Assembly (NCBI GenBank): GCA_029262795.1
Contig: JAJCYT010000034.1
Span: 62,001-126,000, forward strand
Origin: Candidatus Fraserbacteria bacterium
GTDB taxonomy: Bacteria; Bipolaricaulota; Bipolaricaulia; RBG-16-55-9; JAJCYT01
DNA: 64,000 bases
Reading direction: 5' to 3'
A program made the position numbers and the translations under genes. Position 1 is the stretch's first letter, and every line of letters begins with the position of its first letter. Below the pieces are notes generated by a model. It was not told the DNA's origin and did no database searches. It saw only the letters and a list, made by a program, of their open reading frames with translations. This document shows positions 1 through 8,134 of this stretch, piece by piece.

Positions 1-1289
1 GTGAACACATCAAGACGTGGGCTGAACCCAAAGCGCTGGTGGCTGTGGGGGATATGGTGAAAACCGGCCAGATCATTGCCCGCGATGACGAAGCGTTGTG
101 TTCTCCGGTCCACGCGACAATTTCAGGTAAAGTGACCGCCATTGAATCACAGGAACATCCCTTTGGTGAATCCACCCAGGTTGTGATCATTGAGTCTGAC
201 AACAAAGACGATTGGGTGGAATTAGATAACCATGCGGATTTTACCGGCCTGAGCGCCGACACATTGAGTCAAATTCTTTATGAAACCGGCGTCACCGGCT
301 TGGGTCTGGAAGGGTTTCCGTCTGCGTTTAACTCTGGCATGGCCGAACCTGGCAGCATCAAGCACTTGGTGATTAATGCGATTCAGACCGAACCATTTGT
401 CGACGGCGACGAAGATTTGATCTACGACGAGTTCGACAAACTGGTTACAGGCATTCGCATCTTGCGCCAGGCGCTTGGCAATGTGGAAGTTCATATTGGC
501 ATTGGTTGGAACAAACCACGCATTATTGAAGAAATTGAGACACGCATTCCTCAGGAATGGTGCTACGTTCATCCACTCAAAGACAAATATCCACAAGGCG
601 AAGACGAAGTGTTGTTGCGCACAATTCTCGATTTAAGTGTGCCTGCCGGCGGTGTGCCCAGTCAGGTTGGGGCTTTGGTGTGCGATGTACAACAAGCTGT
701 GGCCGCCTATGATGCGGTGCTTGAAGGCAAACCGTTTGTGGAGCGCGTTGTATCTGTTTCAGGGACGGCCCTGCAAAACCCCAGCAACATGAAACTTCGC
801 ATTGGCACACCTTTGAATGATTTTATCAAACTCAGCGAAGATGGGTCCACTGTGTTGGGTGGTGTGATGCGCGGTGTAAAAGTCGCTGACCTCAAAGTGG
901 TCAGCGTATTGCGAGACACCAAATCCATTGTGGCTCTAAAGCATCCGCGAAAAGCGCTGACCGCTGTGTCTGAACCAGGCTTCAGGCGCGATTCTTACAC
1001 CAATGTGTATGCGGTGATTCCAGGCTTGACCAAAATTGCAGACGATGGGTTGCATGGCATGGACCGCGCCTGTGTGCGCTGTGGCTATTGTTTTGATGTG
1101 TGTCCTCAAAATTTAGCCCCCATTACGATTGCCGATCATGCCAAACAGGATCAACTTGAAGATTGTAAAGAACTGGATATTGGCGCGTGTGTGGAATGTG
1201 GCTTATGCAGCTATGTTTGTCCGTCCAAAATTCCGGTGATGACGCTGATCCAAGAGGGCAAAGCAAAGATTGCAGAGGAAGAAGGTTAA
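1..1289 (+). CDS. rnfC: RnfC, electron transport complex subunit C (5' end cut off by window)
   Basis: Peripheral NADH/ferredoxin-side subunit of the Rnf ion pump. The reading frame (third frame) is already open at the first base, so the true start lies upstream; in-frame residues EHIKTWAEPKAL precede the first possible GTG at 39. Visible order: biotinyl-like N-terminal part (VGDMVKTGQIIA), the Complex I 51-kDa-like FMN/NADH region, SLBB-like region, and a C-terminal 4Fe-4S dicluster, CVRCGYCFDVCP (about 1068-1103) and CVECGLCSYVCP (about 1188-1223). It is followed after 3 nt by rnfD. Known family role: passes electrons between NAD and the membrane subunits. Confidence 0.95.
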   Translation, partial: EHIKTWAEPKALVAVGDMVKTGQIIARDDEALCSPVHATISGKVTAIESQEHPFGESTQVVIIESDNKDDWVELDNHADFTGLSADTLSQILYETGVTGLGLEGFPSAFNSGMAEPGSIKHLVINAIQTEPFVDGDEDLIYDEFDKLVTGIRILRQALGNVEVHIGIGWNKPRIIEEIETRIPQEWCYVHPLKDKYPQGEDEVLLRTILDLSVPAGGVPSQVGALVCDVQQAVAAYDAVLEGKPFVERVVSVSGTALQNPSNMKLRIGTPLNDFIKLSEDGSTVLGGVMRGVKVADLKVVSVLRDTKSIVALKHPRKALTAVSEPGFRRDSYTNVYAVIPGLTKIADDGLHGMDRACVRCGYCFDVCPQNLAPITIADHAKQDQLEDCKELDIGACVECGLCSYVCPSKIPVMTLIQEGKAKIAEEEG

Positions 1290-1292
1290 GCC

Positions 1293-2441
1293 ATGAAACG
1301 ATTACAGGACCTTCATCATAATCTGGCAGATAAAATTGATAATGGCCTTCATTCTTTAGAAGAAGGTTTGCGTAAAAAAGGCGGGTTTGTTGGTCGCTTC
1401 GACGTGATTGTTGAAGGCGTACGTGATGCCGTTTTGGGCGGCACCAATAAAACCGTCAAACAGGCTCCTTATTTGCGCGATTCCATCGGTATGCAGCGTT
1501 ATATGATTATGCCGATTGTGGTGTGCATTCCTCTGTTGTTGATGGCCATTTACCTCTACGGTTGGCGCACAATGGTTGTGGTGGGTGTCACTTATGCCTT
1601 TGGGGTGCTGGCCGAGTTGATTTTTGTGATGGTTCGTAAACACGAAATCACCGAAGGGGTACTGGTTACGTGTATGCTCTATGCATTGTTCCTGCCGCCG
1701 ACCATACCGCTATGGATGGTGGCTGTGGGGATTGTGTTTGCTGTGGTCGTGGGCAAAGAGATTTTTGGTGGCACAGGTTACAACATTTTCAACGTTGCTA
1801 TTGTTGGACGTGCTTTTCTGCTAATTTCATTCCCGGTTGAATTGACCACGCAATGGTTGGAACCTTTGACCTTTGCGGCCAGTTCGGACAGTCTGTCCTG
1901 GCTGGGTGGGTTCCTTCATTTTGCGTCGTCGCCGGATGCGGCAACAACTGCAACCCCATTACAACTCATGAAGTTTGAGGGCGAAGTCACACCATTTTTG
2001 GATTTATTCCTGGGGATTCGCGCCGGCTCATTGGGTGAATCTTCGATGCTGTTGATGCTCATTGGCACAGCCATTTTGGTCGGCAGTAAGATTGCCGACT
2101 GGCGCTTAACTGTGGTCATGATGCTTTCAATCGGCGCCTTCGGACAATTCTTCAATTTGCTGATTCCCGATGTGTTCCGAGGCGACGGCTTGTTCATGAT
2201 GATGACCGGCGGTGCATTCTATGCGGCGCTGTTACATATCACCGACCCTGTGACCAGTTGTATGTCACAAAAAGGAAAAATTATTTTGGCCATTTTGGTG
2301 GGCTTGCTCACCGTTTTGATTCGTAATTTGACCGGATACAATGAGGGTGTCACCTTTGCGATTTTGATCGGCAACATGTTTGTACCGTTGTTGGATCGTA
2401 TGACCTTACCCAAGAGTTTTGCCGGGGAGGCAAAAACATGA
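1293..2441 (+). CDS. rnfD: RnfD, membrane subunit of Rnf complex
   Basis: Polytopic NqrB/RnfD-family protein (382 aa), with hydrophobic segments from about residue 70 onward. The family carries FMN covalently bound to a threonine in an S/A-A-T-type motif; the candidate here is AATTATPL near residues 213-220. The N-terminus (first ~65 residues) is a longer hydrophilic extension with a KxAPYLRDSIGMQRYM motif just before the first membrane span. The gene overlaps rnfG by 4 nt (ATGA), so the two are translationally coupled. Confidence 0.93.
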   Translation: MKRLQDLHHNLADKIDNGLHSLEEGLRKKGGFVGRFDVIVEGVRDAVLGGTNKTVKQAPYLRDSIGMQRYMIMPIVVCIPLLLMAIYLYGWRTMVVVGVTYAFGVLAELIFVMVRKHEITEGVLVTCMLYALFLPPTIPLWMVAVGIVFAVVVGKEIFGGTGYNIFNVAIVGRAFLLISFPVELTTQWLEPLTFAASSDSLSWLGGFLHFASSPDAATTATPLQLMKFEGEVTPFLDLFLGIRAGSLGESSMLLMLIGTAILVGSKIADWRLTVVMMLSIGAFGQFFNLLIPDVFRGDGLFMMMTGGAFYAALLHITDPVTSCMSQKGKIILAILVGLLTVLIRNLTGYNEGVTFAILIGNMFVPLLDRMTLPKSFAGEAKT

Positions 2442-3148
2442 GTGCAAATGAAGAAGTTGTAGAAAAAACTGGCTTTATGCAAAGCAAGGCGGGCCGAATG
2501 TTGATGGCTCTGGTCGTGATTGTGGTGGGGGCAACCATCCCTTTGGTGGCAGCCAACTTGGCCACATTTCAGACCATTGCAGACAATCGCCTGGCCGTGC
2601 TTCAAAACGGCTTGGTCAGTGTGCTTGATCTTGATCCGGGCGATTTGGAAGTTGCCGTTCTGTTTGATGAAGAAACGCCAACAACCAATCGCGTGATCAC
2701 AAAAACCTTCCCTCAAGACACAGGCAAAGATTTTTCCGTGTGGATTGCCCACGATGGCAATAACAACATCACTGGATATGCGATTCGCCTCACAGGTGGG
2801 GGCTTTCAGGGCATCATTGACATTGTGGTGGGCCTGACGCCTGACACCAATCAGACCACCGGCATGGAAGTTCTCGAGTCTGGTGAGACCCCAGGTTTGG
2901 GTGACGAGATGAAAACAGATGAATTCAGAGATCAGTTTTACGGCCCTGACAAAATTGGTGGTGAAGGTGGCTTTTTGACAGATCCAAATGTGGATTTTGT
3001 TAAATATCGTGACCCAACCGCCGATGAAGCCAATAAGTTCCGTGCCATTACGGGCGCAACTTATACTTCTAATGCAATTCGACTTTTCTTTAATGCGGCA
3101 TTGACGCAGTTGAGAAATTTGCGTGATGCTGGAGATCTGGATTTGTAA
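2438..3148 (+). CDS. rnfG: RnfG, FMN-binding subunit of Rnf complex
   Basis: 236 aa. One membrane anchor at about residues 18-42 is followed by a periplasmic FMN-binding domain. The flavin-attachment motif GATYTSNAI lies near the C-terminus; in RnfG/NqrC the second threonine/serine of S/T-G-A-T-x-S/T carries FMN by a phosphoester bond. It also has the ETPGLGDEM motif typical of the family. The start ATG overlaps the rnfD stop. A 131-nt gap to rnfE follows, the longest gap but one in this operon. Confidence 0.95.
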   Translation: MSANEEVVEKTGFMQSKAGRMLMALVVIVVGATIPLVAANLATFQTIADNRLAVLQNGLVSVLDLDPGDLEVAVLFDEETPTTNRVITKTFPQDTGKDFSVWIAHDGNNNITGYAIRLTGGGFQGIIDIVVGLTPDTNQTTGMEVLESGETPGLGDEMKTDEFRDQFYGPDKIGGEGGFLTDPNVDFVKYRDPTADEANKFRAITGATYTSNAIRLFFNAALTQLRNLRDAGDLDL

Positions 3149-3279
3149 TTTTATTGTTTCCTAGGGGACTTGAACCCTTTTGGCAACTGTAGTACGCTTT
3201 AACATTGATGACGCAAAACGATAGAAGAAACGATTGACTCAGGGAAATTTTATAAAAAGCCTGAAGGAGGCGCCCGCCA

Positions 3280-3963
3280 ATGGCAGCGAATGAAGCCAAA
3301 GTCCAAGTGACAAAAGCCCAAGCGCCCGCGATTCCCATTTGGCGCAAGTGGGAAAGCACACCAACCTTTAAAGAATTGATTTCCGATATTTGGAACGACA
3401 ACCCCATCTTCCGCATGGTGTTGGCGTTGTGCCCTACTATGGGTGCCACGAATATGGCGATCAATGGGTTTTCTCAAGGTGTCGCCACAATGTTTGTGAC
3501 GGCCATGTCATCCTTAACGATTTCATATATTCGTAATTTTGTGCCTGCCGAAGTGCGCATCGTTGCCTTTATGGTGGTGATTGCCGCTTATGTGACGCTG
3601 GTTCAAATTATTTTGCAGGCTTATTTGCCACCATTGGCTGCGGCATTGGGTCCATACGTGCCGCTGATTATTACCAACTGTTTTGTGTTGGGGCGCGCGG
3701 AGGCGTTTGCCTCCAAAAACGGACCGTGGCTCAGCTTTATTGATGCCATTGGGGTTGGCCTGGGCTTCACGTTGTCGCTGACACTCATTGGCATTGCACG
3801 CGAAGTGCTTGGCTTTGGCACCGTGTTCCAGATGCCGTTGCTTGGCCCAGACTGGACCAAGTGGGTGTTGATGATTGTGCCGGGTGGTGCGTTTATCACT
3901 GTGGGCTTGTACGTGGGCTTGGTGCGCCAGTTCTCACCTGGTGGCTCCGTTGAGGAGACTTAA
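3280..3963 (+). CDS. rnfE: RnfE, membrane subunit of Rnf complex
   Basis: NqrD/RnfE-family membrane protein with about six spans. The two conserved cysteines of this family, which bind an iron centre in the membrane core in NqrDE structures, are seen in LALCPTMGATN and LIITNCFVLGRAEAF. At 227 aa it is longer than the usual ~200 because of a hydrophilic N-terminal extension of about 30 residues. The start is supported by AGGAGG about 10 nt upstream. It pairs with RnfA, encoded 3 nt downstream. Confidence 0.94.
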   Translation: MAANEAKVQVTKAQAPAIPIWRKWESTPTFKELISDIWNDNPIFRMVLALCPTMGATNMAINGFSQGVATMFVTAMSSLTISYIRNFVPAEVRIVAFMVVIAAYVTLVQIILQAYLPPLAAALGPYVPLIITNCFVLGRAEAFASKNGPWLSFIDAIGVGLGFTLSLTLIGIAREVLGFGTVFQMPLLGPDWTKWVLMIVPGGAFITVGLYVGLVRQFSPGGSVEET

Positions 3964-3966
3964 TCT

Positions 3967-4566
3967 ATGGATATTTTACTCATCGTCATCGGCGCTGTAT
4001 TGACCAACAACATTTTGTTGACCGCTTTCTTGGGCTTGTGCCCGTTTGTGGGCGTGTCCGGTCAATATTCTTCAGCATCTGGCATGGGCATGGCCGTGAT
4101 TTTTGTGCTCACGGTGACCGTTCCCATTAACTGGCTGCTCAACAATTTTGTGTTGGTGCCTTTTGGACTTGAATATTTACAACTGATTGCCTTCATTGTG
4201 ACCATTGCCTTTACGGTGCAGGTGGTAGAGGTATCCATGAAGCGTTTTTCACCGGAACTTTACAACGCGCTTGGCATTTTCTTGCCGTTGATCACGGTGA
4301 ACTGTGCCATCTTCGGCTCCTCTTTATGGGCAATGGTGCTGTGGAAGCTGAACTTCGTGCAGAGCGCTGCGTTTGGTTTCGGCGGCGGTGTGGGTTGGGC
4401 ATTGGCCATTTTGGCCATGGCGGCCATCCGCGAACGCCTGAAAGTGGCCCCGATGCCAGCAGGGATGCGTGGTGCTGGTATTACGCTGATCATCATTGGT
4501 TTGATGGCCCTGGGCTTTGCAGGCTTTACGGGCATGATCAGTTTGCAGGACTTTGCAGGGTCTTAA
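3967..4566 (+). CDS. rnfA: RnfA, membrane subunit of Rnf complex
   Basis: 199 aa, the usual length for NqrE/RnfA. About six spans; conserved cysteines in LGLCPFVGVSG and LITVNCAIFGSSLW match the family's membrane iron-binding pair and mirror those of RnfE (inverted-topology partner). It lies immediately after rnfE. A 110-nt gap separates it from rnfB. Confidence 0.95.
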   Translation: MDILLIVIGAVLTNNILLTAFLGLCPFVGVSGQYSSASGMGMAVIFVLTVTVPINWLLNNFVLVPFGLEYLQLIAFIVTIAFTVQVVEVSMKRFSPELYNALGIFLPLITVNCAIFGSSLWAMVLWKLNFVQSAAFGFGGGVGWALAILAMAAIRERLKVAPMPAGMRGAGITLIIIGLMALGFAGFTGMISLQDFAGS

Positions 4567-4676
4567 TATCGAATTGAGTTTCAAAACGAGGCGTGAATAA
4601 TATTTGTGCCTCATGTGTTGGCTGGAAATAAAGGGCAGCGCAGTAAAAACTTTTTGTGAGTTGAGGTTGAGGATTC

Positions 4677-5480
4677 ATGGAATTTATTACGCCAATTATC
4701 GTGATGGCTATTTTCTCTGCCAGTGTGGCAGGGATTTTGGCATTGGTCAACAAGTACCTGACCATCGAAGGGGAAGCCAAGGTTCGTATATCCAACAACG
4801 GCCACATCATGATTTTTCCACTAGGGGCCAATTTGATGAACACGTTGGGCGAAGAGGGGTATTCTCTTATGGCCCAGTGTGCGGGTGGAGGCACTTGTGC
4901 CACTTGCCGCGTGCGAGCCGTTGAAGGCATTGAAGATCCCAACGCAGCCATGCTGGGTCCAATCAGTCCCAAATTGCAAAAAGAAGGTTGGATTCTTTCT
5001 TGCCAAACGTCGATCATGAACGATGTTGAGATCGAACTGTTTGACGCTTTGGTTACCGGCTGGCCCGATGAAATCACCACCGATGCGGGTGATGACGGTG
5101 AAGCTGCCGAGGTGCTTCCAGAAGACGTGGGTGCCTTGCGCGGTGCCATGCCAGGCTTCGATTGCGGTGCTTGTGGCTATGCCACTTGTACCGAATATGC
5201 CCAGGCCATCGTGGATGGTCAGGCGGGCACGGAAGCTTGTTTGCCTGGTGGTGCGCCCGTGTTGGCTGGCCTGCAACAAGCGGCAACAGCCGCAGGGGTT
5301 GTTTCATTGTCTCCTGAAGCTACAAAGATTCGTAATGTGTTGCCGGGTTTCGATTGTGATGCCTGTGGGCATCCGACCTGCAATGCGTTTGCCGAAGCAT
5401 TGGCCAATGGTGATGCGGCTGTGGATGCCTGTACCCCAGGCGGCGAATCTGTATTGGCAAAATTGAAAGAAATTAACTAA
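4677..5480 (+). CDS. rnfB: RnfB-like subunit with NqrF-type [2Fe-2S] domain and two Fes domains
   Basis: 267 aa, in the position where rnfB closes an rnfCDGEAB operon. Seen: one membrane span (residues 4-25), a plant-type [2Fe-2S] ferredoxin domain with Cys68, Cys74, Cys77 and Cys109 (C-x5-C-x2-C-x31-C), then two tandem Fes (4Fe-4S) domains with Cys163/166/171/188 and Cys227/230/235/252, each starting PGFDC. Canonical RnfB has span + one Fes domain + a bacterial 4Fe-4S dicluster ferredoxin; that dicluster is absent here and a second Fes domain is present. The membrane-anchored [2Fe-2S] front half resembles NqrF, but there is no FAD/NADH domain. Inference: a hybrid electron entry or relay subunit. 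Confidence 0.85.
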   Translation: MEFITPIIVMAIFSASVAGILALVNKYLTIEGEAKVRISNNGHIMIFPLGANLMNTLGEEGYSLMAQCAGGGTCATCRVRAVEGIEDPNAAMLGPISPKLQKEGWILSCQTSIMNDVEIELFDALVTGWPDEITTDAGDDGEAAEVLPEDVGALRGAMPGFDCGACGYATCTEYAQAIVDGQAGTEACLPGGAPVLAGLQQAATAAGVVSLSPEATKIRNVLPGFDCDACGHPTCNAFAEALANGDAAVDACTPGGESVLAKLKEIN

Positions 5481-5560
5481 GAACTACGTCGGAAGGGTGG
5501 AACGATACATCTAGAATCAGGATTGCGCAAAGCAAAACATTTCTAGGTCAATCGAAAAAA

Positions 5561-6619
5561 ATGCCAAAGATTGAAATTTTAGGTCAGGCAGAATTTGATG
5601 TCGCACCAGGGACAAATCTGCTCACCTTCCTACAAAATCAAGGATATGACACCAAACTCCCTGCTTCTTGTGATGGTGAAGGGATGTGTTCCACCTGTGC
5701 GGCCCGCGTGGTCAGCGGCGGCGGGACACCCAATGCCAATGAAGTCGATGTGCTCAGCGAAGAACAGATCGACAACGACTGGCGCTTGACCTGTCAGGTC
5801 AAGGTCGAAGAAGACACACAGATTTTGGTGCCAGGCTACGAGCCACCCGAACCCATCGATATCGAAGCCGATGAACTCAGTGGCATTTTGAATTACGTCA
5901 TTGCCAACTTGAGCTTGCGTGAGATTGATTCGAAACAAGGCGTGACGCCCAATCGTTTGCGCGATTTATCGCTTCGAGCTTCTTCGGTCACTGCGGGTGA
6001 TGTGGAAGCCAACGATTTTGCTTTGTTGATAGATGTGTTTACCCATGTGGTCCATACCCCAGCGGCTTTAACTGCCATCGAGCAGGAATTCAGTTTCGAT
6101 GAAGAACGCTTGCGTTCGTTGCTGCGTGCCTTTGAGGATCGTCTGCCACCAGAAGAAGAAGAAGTTTTGATGTACCCGTACTACATGTACATTGTGGCTT
6201 CTGTTGGCTTTTTCCTGCTGGTGGCTCTGAGCGCTTATTCGTTGATGGTTGATGCACCGTTGGAAGAGGCGGCCACGCCTTCATTTACCCCTAACCCTGA
6301 AAAAGCCCCCTGGTACTTCCTGGGGATTCAGGAACTTTTGGCCATTTCACCCAACCTGGGTGGTCCATTGACCTCGGTGGCTGTGGGGGGGGTGATCATT
6401 CCAGGTGTGTTCGTTTTCCTGCTGGTGGCAATGCCTTATGTCGAACGTTATCTGGAGTTCTGGCGGCCCGACAAGAGTTCACCGCCCGGTCCGAGGCTAC
6501 GTGACCGGCCAGTGACAGCCACGTTGTTTTTCATCTTGATGGCGGCAATGATTATTTTGATCATCATTGGGGTGTACTTCCGCGGTCCTGGGTGGGAGTG
6601 GGTCACACCGTGGCAATAA
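5561..6619 (+). CDS. [2Fe-2S] ferredoxin fused to cytochrome b C-terminal (subunit IV-like) domain
   Basis: 352 aa. Residues 1-95 are a [2Fe-2S] ferredoxin with Cys37, Cys43, Cys46 and Cys78 (same spacing as in the preceding RnfB). Residues 100-200 are a hydrophilic linker not recognised. Residues 205-340 contain three membrane spans (about 208-228, 276-293, 318-338) with TPNPEKAPWYFLGIQELL, the signature of the cytochrome b/b6 C-terminal domain (the PEWY quinol-site loop, here APWY as in QcrC-type proteins). No haem-ligand four-helix N-terminal half is present. It lies 80 nt after rnfB on the same strand and ends at a strong terminator, so it is probably co-transcribed. Inference: a membrane iron-sulphur subunit that may let the pump exchange electrons with quinones. 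Confidence 0.75.
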   Translation: MPKIEILGQAEFDVAPGTNLLTFLQNQGYDTKLPASCDGEGMCSTCAARVVSGGGTPNANEVDVLSEEQIDNDWRLTCQVKVEEDTQILVPGYEPPEPIDIEADELSGILNYVIANLSLREIDSKQGVTPNRLRDLSLRASSVTAGDVEANDFALLIDVFTHVVHTPAALTAIEQEFSFDEERLRSLLRAFEDRLPPEEEEVLMYPYYMYIVASVGFFLLVALSAYSLMVDAPLEEAATPSFTPNPEKAPWYFLGIQELLAISPNLGGPLTSVAVGGVIIPGVFVFLLVAMPYVERYLEFWRPDKSSPPGPRLRDRPVTATLFFILMAAMIILIIIGVYFRGPGWEWVTPWQ

Positions 6620-6652
6620 CGTTTTCAATTATTTACTAAATTTTTAAACGGC

Positions 6653-6690
6653 ATAGAGGCAGGCGACCATTGCCTGCCTCTATATTTTTT
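6653..6690 (+). terminator. Rho-independent terminator after the rnf cluster
   Basis: A perfect 12-bp stem (6653-6664 with 6672-6683, ATAGAGGCAGGC) with a 7-nt loop is followed by ATTTTTT. It separates the rnf/ferredoxin-cytochrome b transcript from pyruvate kinase. Confidence 0.9.
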
Positions 6691-6739
6691 GCTGTCCTGT
6701 TGTTACAATAACGTCAACTTCATTCCAATGGAGGAATAA

Positions 6740-8134
6740 GTGAAGCGCACTAAAATAGTCTGTACCCTTGGTCCGGCATCGGCCAATGTCGAGATGCTGC
6801 CCAAAATGATTCAAGCGGGCATGAATGTCGGGCGCATTAACATGAGCCACGGCAACCACGAGATGCATCGTGAGTTTATGGCAATGGCTCGAAAGGCTGC
6901 CGCCGATCAAAATCAACCTCTGGCCATCATGTGTGACACCAAAGGCCCTGGAATTCGCACAGGAGAACTTAAAGAGAGTAAAGCTGTTTTGGAAACCGGT
7001 CAAGAGGTGATCCTGACCGAAGAAATGATCGAAGGCGATGCGCAAAAGTTTTCGGTTGATTTTGATGGTCTGCACAAGTATCTGAAAAAAGGCAACGAAA
7101 TCTGGCTCAACGACGGTGAAATTTTGCTGGAGGTCACTGGCTTTCAAGGCCAAGAAACAATCTGTCGGGTCCACAATCCTGGTGTGTTGGGCGCACGCAA
7201 AGGTGTGAATTTACCTGGCATTGATCTGCCTGGCTTTGACATCAAGGTGGACGAAGAGGACATTCTCTTTGCCGCAGAGGCGGATGCCGATTATGTGGCG
7301 GCTTCGTTTGTAAGAACCGCCGATGATGTCAAATTTGTACGCAGTCTGCTGGAAGGCAGCAACACTAAGATTGTCGCTAAAATCGAAACCCGCCAGGCCG
7401 TTGAAAACATTGATGAAATTCTACCTTTAACCGATGTGGTGATGGTGGCTCGTGGAGATTTAGGCGTGGAAATTCCCGTTGAACGGGTGCCAATGGTTCA
7501 GAAAATGCTGGTGAAAAAATGCAATGAGCTGGGAAAACCCGTCATCATTGCCACGCAAATGCTCAAAAGCATGGTCAGCGAACGTCGCCCCACCCGTGCT
7601 GAATCCACCGATGTTGCCAACGCCATCATGGATGGCACTGACGCCATCATGTTGTCCGAAGAAACCGCCATTGGCGACCACCCTCACATTGTGGTGGACA
7701 CCATGCGCCGGATTGCGTTGGAAGCAGAAAAACACGAAAGCGTTTACCACACCGTTCATGTCGGCTCCAGCACACAGGATGCCATCAGCAGCGCCGCCTG
7801 TGAGGTGGCCAAAACAGCGGGTGCCAAGGCCATCATTCCCACCACCAGTTCCGGCTCGACGGCATTTATGATTGCCAAGCATCGTCCGCAGTTGCCCATT
7901 GTGGCTGTGACCTATAGCGAGCGCGTGCGCAATCAACTGGCGATGGTGTGGGGCGTAAATTCTTTGCTCACTGAATTTGAACAGCATGAAGACGCTGAAA
8001 GAATGATTCGTCATTCCATTGAAGTTGCGTTGCAGGCAGGTCTGTTGGGCAAAGGAGACAAAGCCGTGATCACTGCCGGAATGCCATTTGGCGTGTCCGG
8101 CACGACCAACCTCATTAATGTAGATAGGGCTTAA
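6740..8134 (+). CDS. pyk: Pyruvate kinase
   Basis: 464 aa; converts phosphoenolpyruvate and ADP to pyruvate and ATP. Seen: N-terminal KIVCTLGPAS, the K-binding/catalytic region MCDTKGPGIRTGEL, active-site IVAKIETRQAVENIDEI, and MVARGDLGVEIP, with the allosteric-like C-domain (VVAVTYSERVRNQLAMVWGV). It uses a GTG start with GGAGG 10 nt upstream. The stop TAA overlaps the xseA ATG by one base (TAATG), so the two are coupled. It is slightly shorter than the usual 470-480 aa but complete. Confidence 0.96.
   Translation: MKRTKIVCTLGPASANVEMLPKMIQAGMNVGRINMSHGNHEMHREFMAMARKAAADQNQPLAIMCDTKGPGIRTGELKESKAVLETGQEVILTEEMIEGDAQKFSVDFDGLHKYLKKGNEIWLNDGEILLEVTGFQGQETICRVHNPGVLGARKGVNLPGIDLPGFDIKVDEEDILFAAEADADYVAASFVRTADDVKFVRSLLEGSNTKIVAKIETRQAVENIDEILPLTDVVMVARGDLGVEIPVERVPMVQKMLVKKCNELGKPVIIATQMLKSMVSERRPTRAESTDVANAIMDGTDAIMLSEETAIGDHPHIVVDTMRRIALEAEKHESVYHTVHVGSSTQDAISSAACEVAKTAGAKAIIPTTSSGSTAFMIAKHRPQLPIVAVTYSERVRNQLAMVWGVNSLLTEFEQHEDAERMIRHSIEVALQAGLLGKGDKAVITAGMPFGVSGTTNLINVDRA

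Noticed and set aside
3195-3230. GATGACGCAAAACG between rnfG and rnfE, resembling part of a c-di-GMP-I aptamer
   Set aside because: The GCAAACC hairpin before it and the GTAGCC-GGTTACC half after it are both absent, so it is a chance match.
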